64,000 bases of DNA, taken from assembly GCA_016188575.1 (NCBI GenBank), contig JACPHN010000023.1:80039-144038 (forward strand), written 5' to 3'. Of this stretch, positions 9,252 through 18,256 are shown piece after piece. The DNA comes from Candidatus Schekmanbacteria bacterium (GTDB taxonomy: Bacteria; CSSED10-310; JACPHN01). The translations under genes and the position numbers were made by a program. The stretch's first letter is position 1. The number at the start of each line of letters is the position of its first letter. Under the pieces are notes generated by a model. The model was given only the letters and a program-made list of their open reading frames with translations. It was not told where the DNA came from and ran no database searches.

Positions 9252-10544
9252 TTACCCTCGATGCGGTGGCACTACCGCCACGTCCTTGAACATCTCGCGG
9301 AGCAACTCCTCGGGTTGCAAGATACCTATATCACCGAACTCGCTGACCCTGCGATTGTGCATGACGTAGCGCGCTCGGGAGACGACGTACTCGAAGTTTT
9401 GCCGGAAATCCGCCTTGTCGTGGTCGGCGAACATGGTTTCGAGCGTCTTGAGCTGAGAATCGAGGTCGGCTTTCAGCTCCGTCTTCGGCTTTTTGAAGTC
9501 ACGGGTCTGGCGTTTGGCCGCAGACGGCGGCGTCGGCAGCCCGAGGAACTGTCGTCGAAGCTCGGCAAGCCGCAGTTGAATTGGGTCGAGCCGGCGCTGG
9601 GGAGTAGACGGTGGAGCGGCCAGCAGCGCTGGGCGGCCCGAGCAGTTGGCGGCATGGATCTTGTCGTCCTTCACGATCCAGCCGAGGTTCGTTACCCGCA
9701 CGCGTGCGGAGAGATTTTTCGCGGTGTTCGTCACGAAAGGTTCGATGACGCGCTGGTGGGACTCTTGAACGTCATTGAACTGATTGAGGACGATCCAGAT
9801 GCAGAAGTACTGTATGGTGTTTGCCAGTCTTTCGACGGTCGGATGGTCGCCGAGCGCTTCGTGAAGAGATACCACGAAGTCGTCGAGAGTGGAAATGGAG
9901 TCGTCGTACACGTCCTCGACGCGATCGATCATATCGTTGAGCAGCATGGCGTACCGCCGTTTGCTCAGCTTGTTGTCGCCAATGGTCTCGTAAAATGGCG
10001 AATCCGGAGCAAAAACGATACGGAGCTTGCGAAAGAGGATCGCACGGGCCATGTCACTGGCGGCGAGGGTTGCTGACGGCAGGTGCGGCGTAAGCACGAG
10101 GATCCCGGTGTTCGACATGGGAAGGAAGTCCAAAACATTCTCGTCGAAACCGGCTTTGAGGTCCAGGACGATGTAGGTAGCATTGAGGCGGTTAATCGCC
10201 TGGATGAGCTCGGCGCGCCGTTGGGGGCGCATGTTGGTGATCTCGTCGATGAGATGCCGCGGTCCCGCGACAAATCCGAACGAGCGATAGTCGCCGTTCC
10301 GATCGAGCTTGTCGGGCAAGCTCGTGATACACTCAGCGAGCGTAAAACCCTTGCGAAAGAAGTGATACAAGTCGCGCTCGACAGGAACACCGATCGTATT
10401 CCGCACGGACGACGTACCAGTATCCAGGTCAATCAGAACGGTTCGCGCGTGCCGACTGAGCGCAATAGCGAAGTTCACGGCAAAGGTAGTCTTGCCGACG
10501 CCTCCCTTTCCCGATGAAATGGGAATGATTCTCCGCAGCCCCAA
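9252..10544 (-). CDS. MinD/ParA-like P-loop ATPase
   Basis: Deviant-Walker ATPase of the MinD/ParA/FlhG superfamily, which dimerises on ATP and positions or assembles partner complexes. It shows SSGKGGVGKTT, with the signature second lysine, about 12 residues from the start, and a switch region VLIDLDTGTSS. A further hydrophobic strand, TYIVLDLKAGFDENVLDFLP, matches the Walker B position. A C-terminal extension of about 120 residues has charged helices. TTG 10544 is preferred because it gives the usual short N-terminus before the P-loop. GTG codons at 10640 and 10637 would add 31-32 residues and run into the divergent gene. It is the first gene of the six-gene TPR/DUF3604 operon. Confidence 0.82.
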   Translation of the reverse strand: MGLRRIIPISSGKGGVGKTTFAVNFAIALSRHARTVLIDLDTGTSSVRNTIGVPVERDLYHFFRKGFTLAECITSLPDKLDRNGDYRSFGFVAGPRHLIDEITNMRPQRRAELIQAINRLNATYIVLDLKAGFDENVLDFLPMSNTGILVLTPHLPSATLAASDMARAILFRKLRIVFAPDSPFYETIGDNKLSKRRYAMLLNDMIDRVEDVYDDSISTLDDFVVSLHEALGDHPTVERLANTIQYFCIWIVLNQFNDVQESHQRVIEPFVTNTAKNLSARVRVTNLGWIVKDDKIHAANCSGRPALLAAPPSTPQRRLDPIQLRLAELRRQFLGLPTPPSAAKRQTRDFKKPKTELKADLDSQLKTLETMFADHDKADFRQNFEYVVSRARYVMHNRRVSEFGDIGILQPEELLREMFKDVAVVPPHRG

Positions 10545-10598
10545 GCCGCAAACCCGCCTCGACGATCGTTGTCCTGGATCCTGTCCCGAAATGCGATT

Positions 10599-10611
10599 GC
10601 GTAGCCTACGC
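10599..10611. promoter_or_regulatory. Palindrome in divergent promoter region
   Basis: The sequence GCGTAGCCTACGC is an inverted repeat with 6-bp arms and a 1-nt centre. It lies between the likely starts of the divergent MinD-like ATPase and formyltransferase genes, so it could be an operator. A chance match of this size in such a gap cannot be excluded. Confidence 0.25.
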
Positions 10612-10708
10612 CTGCTGAACACGACTGTCAATGGCACCACCCATCGCGGGCGGAACCAGGAAAATGACTGACCGAACAGGGGCTCATGGCGCGATCTCGC
10701 GTCACGAC

Positions 10709-11872
10709 ATGCGGATCGCGTTGTTCACGACGGACTCTGCCTGGACGCTGCGCTCTCTGGTGGAAGCCGGCTTTCGCGTTTGCCTGCTGATCCGACCCAT
10801 CGCGTATGGGGCGGGCGGGGCTAGTGATCGAAAGCGACGGCGACCGGGTTGGCTTCTCCGGTGCGCGGGGAGAGTCCGGCTGTGGACGCACAGTTATGAC
10901 AATCTTGACGGCGCTGCCTTTCGCTATCGGATCCCGATCGTCTGGTGTAGCCGCGCCGACAACTGGCGGTTGTTTCGACGGCTCCGCAAGGTGCGGCCAC
11001 ACTTGCTCGTGGCGGCCGGCTTTCCGTTGATCTTGCCGAGCTCCGTGCTGGACCTTGCGAGCTTTGGCGGAGTCAACGTGCATGCGTCGTTGCTCCCGCA
11101 GCTCCGCGGTCCTCAGCCAACGGCGTGGACAATCTACATGGGGATGACGGAAACAGGCGTGACCGTGCACCGCATGGCGGCCACACCCGACACCGGCGCG
11201 ATTCTGGCGCAGCGCCCGGTGCCGCGTTTCGCGTATGATGACGTTGCGAGTCTGTCGATGCGCCAGTTCCAGGCAGGTGCAGAGCTGCTTGTGGAGGTGA
11301 TCGACCAGATCCGGCGAGGAACAGCGCAGGCGCAGGAGCAAGATCCCAACGCCGGGTCGCACCGCCCGCGGATGGGCGAAGCGGAAGGACATATCGACTG
11401 GCAGCGAAGCGAGGCGGCGATCCTGGCTCACGCCCGGCTCGCCGGGTGGCTGCCACTGCACACGCGGTCAGCCGGCGTATCCTTGCGGCTCGAGCGCGTG
11501 CGAGCCCGGGGCGACCGCCTCCTGCTGCGCGACGGCCGCAAGGCCACGTTGGTGACGATGCCAGGGAGTCCGTTGCCGCCTGGCGGGGAAGTGGGCTCAC
11601 GGCCCGCCGCAGGCACCATCCTGGCCTGGTACCGGGACCACGCGCTGGTGAGCACCGCGGATGGGGCGGTGTGGGTCGGCGGACTTCGCCCGCGCCATGG
11701 TTGGCTCAGAAGGCTGTGGTGGCGGCTGCGCGGAAGCTCGACGTTGCTCCCGCCGGGAAGCCGTCTCGAGAGCTCCACGCCGTCGCAGGCTGCTCCAGGG
11801 ACCTCAGTCCCGCGTGAGGACCATGCTGAATCCGAGGCCACCGGCGGCGCAGATGGTCACGAGCCCCGTTGA
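10709..11872 (+). CDS. Formyltransferase-family protein (Fmt-like)
   Basis: Methionyl-tRNA formyltransferase-like enzyme that would transfer a formyl group from 10-formyl-tetrahydrofolate to an amine. The N-terminal Rossmann half starts MRIALFTTD. The catalytic core has NVHASLLPQLRGPQPT followed by TGVTVHRM and DTGAIL, giving the Asn-His-Asp triad. A C-terminal OB-like region follows (about 230-340). A true Fmt is usually next to def, which is absent here, so it may act on a nucleotide sugar or other small amine. The start at ATG 10709 follows family convention; ATG 10664 is an alternative. The last 69 bp overlap the convergent thiolase gene. Confidence 0.75.
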   Translation: MRIALFTTDSAWTLRSLVEAGFRVCLLIRPIAYGAGGASDRKRRRPGWLLRCAGRVRLWTHSYDNLDGAAFRYRIPIVWCSRADNWRLFRRLRKVRPHLLVAAGFPLILPSSVLDLASFGGVNVHASLLPQLRGPQPTAWTIYMGMTETGVTVHRMAATPDTGAILAQRPVPRFAYDDVASLSMRQFQAGAELLVEVIDQIRRGTAQAQEQDPNAGSHRPRMGEAEGHIDWQRSEAAILAHARLAGWLPLHTRSAGVSLRLERVRARGDRLLLRDGRKATLVTMPGSPLPPGGEVGSRPAAGTILAWYRDHALVSTADGAVWVGGLRPRHGWLRRLWWRLRGSSTLLPPGSRLESSTPSQAAPGTSVPREDHAESEATGGADGHEPR

Positions 11873-13102
11873 CAGGTCGCGGCGCTTGAGCTCCTTGAGC
11901 AGAGTCATGACCAACCGCGCTCCGGTAGCGCCGAAGGGGTGACCGATCGCGATCGAGCCGCCGTTGACATTGAGCTTGTCCAGCTCGGGGGCGCCCATGG
12001 CTTGCGTTCGTCCGAGCTTCTCCTTGGCGAACTTGTCGGAAGCCATCTTTTGCAGGTTGGAGAGGACCTGAGCCGCGAAGGCCTCGTGCATTTCCACCAG
12101 GTCGATGTCGGCGAGCGTCATGCCCGCACGTTCCAGGGCCAGCGGCGCCGAATACGCGGGGCCAAGGAGCAACTGCTCCTTTTGGATATCCAGCGCTGCC
12201 ACCGCCCAGGAGCGAATGAAGCCGAGCGGTTCCAGACCGAGCTCGCGGGCCCGCGTGGCGCTGGCAAGGAGCACGGCCGAAGCACCGTCGGTAAGGGGCG
12301 ACGCGTTGCCGGCGGTAATCGTTCCGTGCTTCTTGTCGAAGACGGGGCGGAGCTTGGCGAGCTTCTCCAGAGAGGAATCCGAACGAACGTCGGTGTCGGT
12401 CTCGACGATCGTCTCGTAGGCCGGCGGAATGGGCACGGCAACGAGCTCCGCCGCCAATCTGCCGCTGGCGACGGCGGCGGCGGCGCGCTGATGGCTCAGC
12501 AGCGCGAGCTCGTCCTGGGCTTCGCGGGTAATGCCGTTTTCCTTGGCCATGATCTCGGCGCTGTCGCCCATCGTCAGGCCGGTGGTCGGCTCGGTGAGGC
12601 CGGGAGCAGCGGGAAGCAGGGCGGAGGGGTTGGCGACGAGCTTCTTCACCAGGGCCAGGTAGTCAGCGGGTCCCTTGGCCTTGCTGGCTTCCTGGAGCAG
12701 GTGTGTCAGCTCTCTAGTTGCCACGGCGCGCATGGCGCTGATCGACTCGCCGCCGCCGGCGATCGCCAGCCGGGCGTGGCCAAGCGTGATGTCACAGGCG
12801 GCCGAAGCGATTGCCTGGCCAGACGAGGCGCAGTACATCTGGACCGTGTATGCGGGGGTGGCATTGGGTATGCCGGAGCGAAGCACAACCTCGCGGCCGA
12901 GATTTGGTCCTTCTACGGGAGCTCCGACGATGCCGAAAACGGCTTCGTCCACGTCCGACGGCGCCACACCAGCTCGGCTGAGGAGCTCCGTTGTCGCGAT
13001 TCGCGCGAGATCGGCCGCCGACATGTCCTTGTATACGGTCCACGCCCGCGCAAAAGGCGTCCGCACTCCGTCGATAACCGCAACCCGGCCGTTTCCGCTC
13101 AT
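11804..13102 (-). CDS. Thiolase (acetyl-CoA acyltransferase, FadI-like)
   Basis: Thiolase for fatty-acid beta-oxidation or acetoacetyl-CoA metabolism. The 432 residues match the long FadI type. The nucleophile is Cys91 in VQMYCASSGQA. HEAFAAQ, GHPFGATGAR and CAAGGLG supply the remaining Asn/His/His/Cys active-site elements, with NEAFA of the common form replaced by HEAFA. The start is set at ATG 13102 because GAAGGAGA lies 8 nt upstream; an ATG-initiated extension of 16 residues upstream lacks this. No other beta-oxidation gene is nearby. Confidence 0.9.
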   Translation of the reverse strand: MSGNGRVAVIDGVRTPFARAWTVYKDMSAADLARIATTELLSRAGVAPSDVDEAVFGIVGAPVEGPNLGREVVLRSGIPNATPAYTVQMYCASSGQAIASAACDITLGHARLAIAGGGESISAMRAVATRELTHLLQEASKAKGPADYLALVKKLVANPSALLPAAPGLTEPTTGLTMGDSAEIMAKENGITREAQDELALLSHQRAAAAVASGRLAAELVAVPIPPAYETIVETDTDVRSDSSLEKLAKLRPVFDKKHGTITAGNASPLTDGASAVLLASATRARELGLEPLGFIRSWAVAALDIQKEQLLLGPAYSAPLALERAGMTLADIDLVEMHEAFAAQVLSNLQKMASDKFAKEKLGRTQAMGAPELDKLNVNGGSIAIGHPFGATGARLVMTLLKELKRRDLSTGLVTICAAGGLGFSMVLTRD

Positions 13103-13246
13103 CCGCTGGTCTCCTTCGTGAACCGGTCTCTGCGACCTGGGCGGTCGCAATGCAGTGCGTCAATTTGTAGCGCCGCCGCGCTGGAAACGCAACCGCGATG
13201 GCATGGCCTGAACCCACCGCCTGGCTGAGTGCAATCTGCGTGGCAA

Positions 13247-13309
13247 GCGCATCACGAAGACCCCCCACCTTACCGCCCCCCGCCAGCGGGGGGACGGACG
13301 GAGGGAGGG
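13247..13309. repeat. Partial copy of MITE-like palindromic repeat
   Basis: GCGCATCACGAAG is followed by CCCCCCACCT and the perfect inverted pair CCCCCC/GGGGGG around GCCAGC. The same order of elements occurs in the longer copy at 57060-57193. This copy lacks a recognisable right terminal repeat. It occupies the gap between the thiolase and the PhnD-like gene, which holds no gene. Confidence 0.6.
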
Positions 13310-13405
13310 CGGATTCGGGGCATCGCTGGACCGCTTGCGTCCTCAGCGGCGCGGCGGCACAATGATCCGGGCATTGCTTGTCCTTGCCGACAGTGGGAGT
13401 AGAGA

Positions 13406-14443
13406 GTGGACGCCAACATGCCGGACTCCGAGCGTCGCGAGGGCGAGCCCGGTTCGCCGGGGCACCGCCTGCCCGCAACCGCCCCGCGCCTGGTCGTGCG
13501 GCCGCGGGCTAACCGCCCGCGCGTCATGCTCGTACTGTTCGTAGCCGCAGCCGGCGCCACTGCCTGGCTGTGGTGGGCTTTGATCGGGCGCGTTCCGGTC
13601 GTCGATCTGTCGTCCGCGGCGGTCCGCTATCTGGGATCGCACCCGCCCCCGCCGCCGCTCTACATTTCGCCGGTTTTGGCGCGGGATCGGAGCAGCCACG
13701 TGTATGCAGGCTTTGCGGATTACCTGTCCCGCTGCCTGCAGCGGCCGGTGCGCGTGCTTCAGCGCCGCACCTACCGCGAGGTTTACGAGCTGCTACGCCG
13801 TAGCCGCCTCGATCTGGCGGCGCTCAGCACGGGCGCCTTTCTGCGTTCGCAGTCGGAGCGTGTCCTCATCGAGGCAGTTGCAGTGCCGATCTTTCGCCAC
13901 GGCGAGAAAACACAGGCGCTGGTCATCGTCGGCGCTCAGTCTCCGTACCAGACGATCAATGACTTGCAGGGACACTCGTTCGCCTTTACGGATCCGCTGT
14001 CGCTCATCGGACACTATTATCCGGTGTCGCTACTTTCAGGCGACGGAGCTGATCCCCACACTTTTTTTGCGTCGACGCTCTTTACCTACAGTCACGTGGG
14101 CAGCGTGCGCGCCGTGCTCGATGGGGTAGTCGACGCGGCCGCGGTCGATAGCCGGGCGTTCGCGGAGGAGACGAGCCGCGACCCCGAGCTCGGCGCTCGG
14201 ATTCGCGTCATTCACCAGTCCCCTCCGCTCGGTAATCAGCCCTTCGTGGTGCCGCGGGCACAGGACCCGGTGCTACGCGAAGCGATCCGCGCGGCGATGC
14301 TACGCATGAGCACGGACGAAAGGGGCGCGCGCGTGCTTGCCGATCTCGGCGTGGAGCGCTTCGCCAACCCAGTTCCGGAAATGTACGTCGAGGCCGCCGA
14401 GGTCGTCGCACGCGCCCGCCGTCATCTGCAGGTGAGGCCGTGA
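13406..14443 (+). CDS. PhnD-like phosphate/phosphonate-type solute-binding protein
   Basis: Periplasmic-binding-protein fold of the PhnD type, likely the ligand sensor of the kinase encoded next. It has a cytoplasmic N-terminus, one hydrophobic helix (about 40-62) that anchors it or serves as an uncleaved signal, then the binding domain. Family features are SRLDLAALSTGAFL, INDLQGHSFAFTDPLSLIGHYYP and a C-terminal region around FVVPRAQDPVLREAIRAAML. The GTG at 13406 has GGGAG 6 nt upstream; ATG 13418 is an alternative. Its stop overlaps the kinase start by 4 bp (GTGA), and no ABC permease or ATPase gene is present. This argues for sensing rather than uptake. Confidence 0.78.
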   Translation: MDANMPDSERREGEPGSPGHRLPATAPRLVVRPRANRPRVMLVLFVAAAGATAWLWWALIGRVPVVDLSSAAVRYLGSHPPPPPLYISPVLARDRSSHVYAGFADYLSRCLQRPVRVLQRRTYREVYELLRRSRLDLAALSTGAFLRSQSERVLIEAVAVPIFRHGEKTQALVIVGAQSPYQTINDLQGHSFAFTDPLSLIGHYYPVSLLSGDGADPHTFFASTLFTYSHVGSVRAVLDGVVDAAAVDSRAFAEETSRDPELGARIRVIHQSPPLGNQPFVVPRAQDPVLREAIRAAMLRMSTDERGARVLADLGVERFANPVPEMYVEAAEVVARARRHLQVRP

Positions 14444-15885
14444 GGCGAAGCTTACCGCGTCTGCGCACGAGCATCGCCGGCCAGTTCGTCGGCCTCTTGT
14501 TGCTCTGGAGCTTGCTTATCGTCGCCTGGCTCGGGTACCAGCTTTTCGCGACAACTCGTGCCTTTTTCGCGGAGCGCGGCGCCCAGACGGTCCGCGCGCT
14601 TGCCGCCGAGTGCGCGTTTCTCGTGTATCACGAGGATCTTGAAGCGCTGGCGGAAGTCTTCGCGCGGTACCGCCTGGCATTTCCGGATATTCGCTACGTG
14701 GCCGTGATGGAGACCAGCGGCCAGGTGTTGGCGAGCACCGTGCCCGGGGGGCTGCCCCGCGACTTGCTGGCCTTGGCGCACCGTCAGCCGAAAGTGGATG
14801 GCCTTTCCGTCGAGCTGATCCGCTCGGCCACGGACGGGGATCTGATCTACGATTATCAGTTCTCGCGTCCGACCTTTTGGGTGCGGCTGGGGCTCAGCGC
14901 CAGTCCGCTCAGCGAGCTCGCGTGGTCCGCGCTGGTGATCGGCGCTGCTGGCAGTCTGCTGGTCTTTGTTGGGATTGTGATCGTGGCTACCCGTGTGAGT
15001 CGGCCGATCGAGGATCTGAGCCGGGGGATGGCGCGACTCGCGTCGCTGCAGGAAGGGGGTCAAGGGGCGCTATCCGAGAGCTCGACCTGGGAAACGGCGA
15101 CGCTTGCCGGCGGCATACATCAGCTCGTCGAACAGCTCGCGGAGCGCACCCGACAGCTCGACAGGAGCAAGAAGCTGGCGTACCTTGGGGAGATTTCGAC
15201 CGGCGTCGTCCACGAGCTCAGCAACCCGCTAGGGGTAGTGGCGATCAACAGCGGTTTTCTGGTAGCGCGCCGAGAGTCGGGCGAGCTGAGCGACGGGGCA
15301 GCCGAGGAAGTCGACCGGCTGGCGATCGCGGTCAAACACGTGACGCTGGTGGTTCGCAAGCTGCTCCAGTTCGCGCGTCACGCGACTCACCCGGCCGCGC
15401 CGCGGCTGCGCGCGGTGCGCCTCGACCGCCTCGTCGCCGAAACGCTTGAGCTGGCGCAGGACCGTGTCCTTGCCCGCGGCTGCGCGGTGCGAGTCCAGCT
15501 TCCCGAGCAACTCGGCCCGATTCGGTGTGACGAGCATGGCCTCCAGCAAGTACTCTTGAACCTGCTAGCCAACGCTCTGGACGCCGTGTCGGGCGGGTGC
15601 GAGATTCGCCTGGAAGCTGCGGTGGAGAATGGCGATTGGCTCGTGCTACACGTGACGGACGTCGGGGCAGGGATGACGGAGGAGGTGTTGCGGAAATGTC
15701 GTGAACCGTTCTTCACCACGAAGGGACCAGAAGGCGGAACGGGTCTGGGCCTGGCCATTTCGGATTCGATCGTGCGCGCCCATGGAGGTCAGCTCGAGCT
15801 GACCAGCGCGCCGGGCAGGGGCACGCGAGCCACGGTGCGCATTCCGATCGCCGGACCGGGAGGAGAGCATGGCGAGCTCACCTAG
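14440..15885 (+). CDS. Membrane sensor histidine kinase
   Basis: Two-component sensor of 481 residues: first membrane helix (about 13-35), a periplasmic loop (about 36-165), a second helix (about 165-188), a HAMP-like linker beginning [10 protein letters not shown], then the kinase core. The phosphoacceptor is His258 in [13 protein letters not shown]. The ATPase domain has N box [11 protein letters not shown]1 DVGAGM and G2 GTGLGLAIS. The GTG start overlaps the binding-protein stop, and its 3' end overlaps the response regulator by 17 bp, so the three genes form one coupled unit. Confidence 0.92.
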   Translation: MRRSLPRLRTSIAGQFVGLLLLWSLLIVAWLGYQLFATTRAFFAERGAQTVRALAAECAFLVYHEDLEALAEVFARYRLAFPDIRYVAVMETSGQVLASTVPGGLPRDLLALAHRQPKVDGLSVELIRSATDGDLIYDYQFSRPTFWVRLGLSASPLSELAWSALVIGAAGSLLVFVGIVIVATRVSRPIEDLSRGMARLASLQEGGQGALSESSTWETATLAGGIHQLVEQLAERTRQLDRSKKLAYLGEISTGVVHELSNPLGVVAINSGFLVARRESGELSDGAAEEVDRLAIAVKHVTLVVRKLLQFARHATHPAAPRLRAVRLDRLVAETLELAQDRVLARGCAVRVQLPEQLGPIRCDEHGLQQVLLNLLANALDAVSGGCEIRLEAAVENGDWLVLHVTDVGAGMTEEVLRKCREPFFTTKGPEGGTGLGLAISDSIVRAHGGQLELTSAPGRGTRATVRIPIAGPGGEHGELT

Positions 15886-17074
15886 CGCGTGCGGACGCAT
15901 TCTCATCGTTGAGGACGACCAGGCGATGCGGGCAAGCTGCCGGCAGGCGCTGCAGCAGGCGGGGTATGAGGTCCTGGAGGCGGCGGCGCCGACCACGGCG
16001 TATGCGCTGTTGTGCCGCGAGGAAATCGATCTGGTGGTCACGGACCTGCGCATGCCCGAAGGGGGCGGCCAGCGGGTGCTCGCCGACACGCGCGAGGTGT
16101 CGCCGGACACTCCGGTGATTCTCATTACCGCGTTTCCGAGTGTCGAGTCCGCGGTGGAGGCGTTCAAGTCCGGGGTGCTCGACTATCTACCGAAGCCGTT
16201 CACCGGCGAGGAGCTGATCGAAGCCGTGCAGGCAGCGCTGAGCGTGGGTCGGGCGCGTGATCGGGCGGCGCTGCTGCGACGCATGGGGCCGGCGGGGGCA
16301 CAGGCCGCGGGGGCGATTGGCAGCTCCCCGGCGTTTCTGGCGATGCTCGCCGAGGCCCGCCGGGTAGCGGCACTGGACGGTTCCGTGGTCGTCACCGGGG
16401 AAACGGGCTCGGGGAAGGAGCTCGTGGCGCGCGCCATCCACCAGTCCTCGACGCGAGCGAATGGCCCGTTTGTCGCCGTAAACTGCGCTGCGATTGCCGA
16501 GAATCTGCTCGAATCGGAGCTCTTCGGCTACGAGCGCGGCGCGTTCACTGGTGCGGCGGCCGCCAAGCCGGGCCTGATCGAGCACGCTGACCTCGGTACG
16601 CTGTTTCTCGACGAGCTCGGGGATCTGGCGAGCTCGGCACAGGCCAAGCTGCTGCGCGCGCTCGAGGAACGGGCCGTACGGCGCGTCGGGGGCTTGGCCT
16701 TGATCCCGGTGGATTTCCGCATCGTGGCCGCGACGAACCGCGACCTGCGCGCGGAGGTCCGCGCCGGGCGCTTCCGCGAGGACATCTACTACCACAACGT
16801 GGTGCAGAAGGTCCTGGCGCGCGCCACCGGGCCGCTGATCACCGCCGATGACTTGCGCCGCGCCGGGCTCCAGCCGGAACCGGTGCGGGCGGTCTCCGCG
16901 GGCGTTAGTGCGCGCGACGAGGCGGTAACGTCCTTCGAGCGGCACTATGTGGAGGAGGCGCTCCGCCAGCACCATGGGAACATCACGCACGCAGCGCGCG
17001 CCCTCGGCATTCATCGCGCCACCTTGCACCGCCTCATCAAAAAGCTCGGCGTCGCCACTGACAGCGCGTCCTGA
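15869..17074 (+). CDS. NtrC-family response regulator with truncated AAA+ domain
   Basis: Sigma-54 enhancer-binding response regulator. The receiver domain (1-120) has acidic D16/D17, phosphoacceptor Asp59 and Lys109. The AAA+ domain has Walker A GETGSGKE (177-184), the sigma-54 contact loop GAFTGA (224-229), Walker B LFLDEL (245-250), sensor I ATNRDL and RFRED (301-305). A Fis-type helix-turn-helix covers about 370-392. Between [10 protein letters not shown] and VVQKVLARA the segment holding LPPLRER and WPGNVREL is absent, so sensor II and most of the helical lid are missing. The deletion of about 70 residues is in frame. Total length is 401 against about 450-470 normally. It may be non-functional as an ATPase. 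Confidence 0.88.
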   Translation: MASSPSACGRILIVEDDQAMRASCRQALQQAGYEVLEAAAPTTAYALLCREEIDLVVTDLRMPEGGGQRVLADTREVSPDTPVILITAFPSVESAVEAFKSGVLDYLPKPFTGEELIEAVQAALSVGRARDRAALLRRMGPAGAQAAGAIGSSPAFLAMLAEARRVAALDGSVVVTGETGSGKELVARAIHQSSTRANGPFVAVNCAAIAENLLESELFGYERGAFTGAAAAKPGLIEHADLGTLFLDELGDLASSAQAKLLRALEERAVRRVGGLALIPVDFRIVAATNRDLRAEVRAGRFREDIYYHNVVQKVLARATGPLITADDLRRAGLQPEPVRAVSAGVSARDEAVTSFERHYVEEALRQHHGNITHAARALGIHRATLHRLIKKLGVATDSAS

Positions 17075-17105
17075 CCCACCAGCGGTCACGTGCGGCGCGG
17101 CGCAC

Positions 17106-18035
17106 CTATCGCAGCGCCAATACCACCTTGCGCAGCTCCGTCCCGTTATCCTCGGGGCAAAGAAAGACGAGGCCATCCACCAGATCGCGGAGCTGCGCCA
17201 CTTGTGCCAGCACCTCGGCGGCCGTGAGCGGCGCGAGCGCCTTGCGGCCACCCGGTGCGCGCAGATGTATGCGCTGGACCGTGCCGTCCGGCCGCTGACG
17301 CGTCTCCCACCGCGCCGGCGCCATGGAAAGCTGCGCATAGACGGGTACGTGCGCCGCCCCCTTTCTCACCATAGCGATCAACCGCGCGGCGGCACTGCGG
17401 AAGTCCGGTGCGGGATCAACCTGGAAGCGCTGCAGTTGCACGGTGAAAAGATCCACGAGCGGCGCAACGCGCTCCCCATCCTTTTCCAGCAGGACATTGT
17501 CGGGGCAAAAGGCCAGCCGTGTCTTGAGCTCGTCGGTCAGTTTCCGCGCGCGGCCAACGGCGGCGGGGAGGTCTGCGTAGTCCTCAGGCGGGGTCTTGCT
17601 GGCCCGCCATTGCTCAGGGTTGAACGACACGAAGTCGACCCTGGCCTCGCGCAGTTTTTCCCGCGCCTGCCGGATCTGCTCGATCGACATGAAGCTGACC
17701 AGCGTTTTGGCCTTGGGCAGCGGTCTCACGAGAGATAGCTTTCCTCCCCAGTAGAAAACGCCATCGGCCTCGGTAAGCAAGTCATCGTAACGGTCCACTG
17801 TCGCCTGGCCGCCGCAGAGGCCGAGGATCAGGGGCAGGTGCTGGGGTTCGGCGCGCAGTGGAGGGCCACTGCCGAGCTGTGTGGCAAGGAGCATGAGAAA
17901 CAGCGGAAGGTGAGCACAGGGGCGACCGCGTCTGCACAAGCGCGCGATGAATCGCGCGCTTACTCTCTTCGCAACGACGTAGCGGCGCGACTTATCGCGC
18001 CGTGATGCATGAGCGTATGCCATGGTGCGCATCAA
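17106..18035 (-). CDS. Putative secreted protein of unknown function
   Basis: Not recognised. The mature part (about residue 63 onward) is globular with scattered charged helices, has conserved-looking DDLLTEADGVFYWGG and ends PEDNGTELRKVVLALR. A hydrophobic stretch LPLFLMLLATQL followed by PPLRAEP looks like a signal peptide. The 5' end is uncertain: the frame upstream of the signal peptide runs through two palindromes (17938-17961 and 17983-18002). A start at TTG 17939 would give a classic signal peptide, while ATGs at 18035, 18032 and 18021 would translate the repeat. It converges on the NtrC-type gene. Confidence 0.5.
   Translation of the reverse strand: MMRTMAYAHASRRDKSRRYVVAKRVSARFIARLCRRGRPCAHLPLFLMLLATQLGSGPPLRAEPQHLPLILGLCGGQATVDRYDDLLTEADGVFYWGGKLSLVRPLPKAKTLVSFMSIEQIRQAREKLREARVDFVSFNPEQWRASKTPPEDYADLPAAVGRARKLTDELKTRLAFCPDNVLLEKDGERVAPLVDLFTVQLQRFQVDPAPDFRSAAARLIAMVRKGAAHVPVYAQLSMAPARWETRQRPDGTVQRIHLRAPGGRKALAPLTAAEVLAQVAQLRDLVDGLVFLCPEDNGTELRKVVLALR
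17938..18002. repeat. REP-like double palindrome (copy 1)
   Basis: Two perfect palindromes lie 21 bp apart. AAGCGCGCGAT-GA-ATCGCGCGCTT spans 17938-17961 (11-bp arms), and CGGCGCGA-CTTA-TCGCGCCG spans 17983-18002. The core CGCGATGAATCGCG recurs at 34855-34872 and, with the 3' half nearly intact, at 62394-62409, each time in non-coding sequence. Confidence 0.7.
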
Positions 18036-18256
18036 GCGTCCCCCGTCGAGGCAGGAAGGAGGGCGATTCGACAGGAACAGGATAGTACACCGGGACGCCG
18101 CGGATTTCGCGGGTCGGATGTCGCGCGTCGCGCTGGCGCGTCACTGTCGCGGCCCTGCGGCGGTGCGGCAGCGACCACACCAGGAGAGATGCCGTCGTGA
18201 AAAGCTCGCGGTGTTGGCATGCTCATTGCTACTCAGTGATCCGGAGAAGACGGATC

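Noticed and set aside
8625-10076. A 483-codon plus-strand frame opposite the TPR and MinD-like genes
   Set aside because: It covers a clear P-loop ATPase and TPR protein on the other strand; in GC-rich DNA such antisense frames are common.
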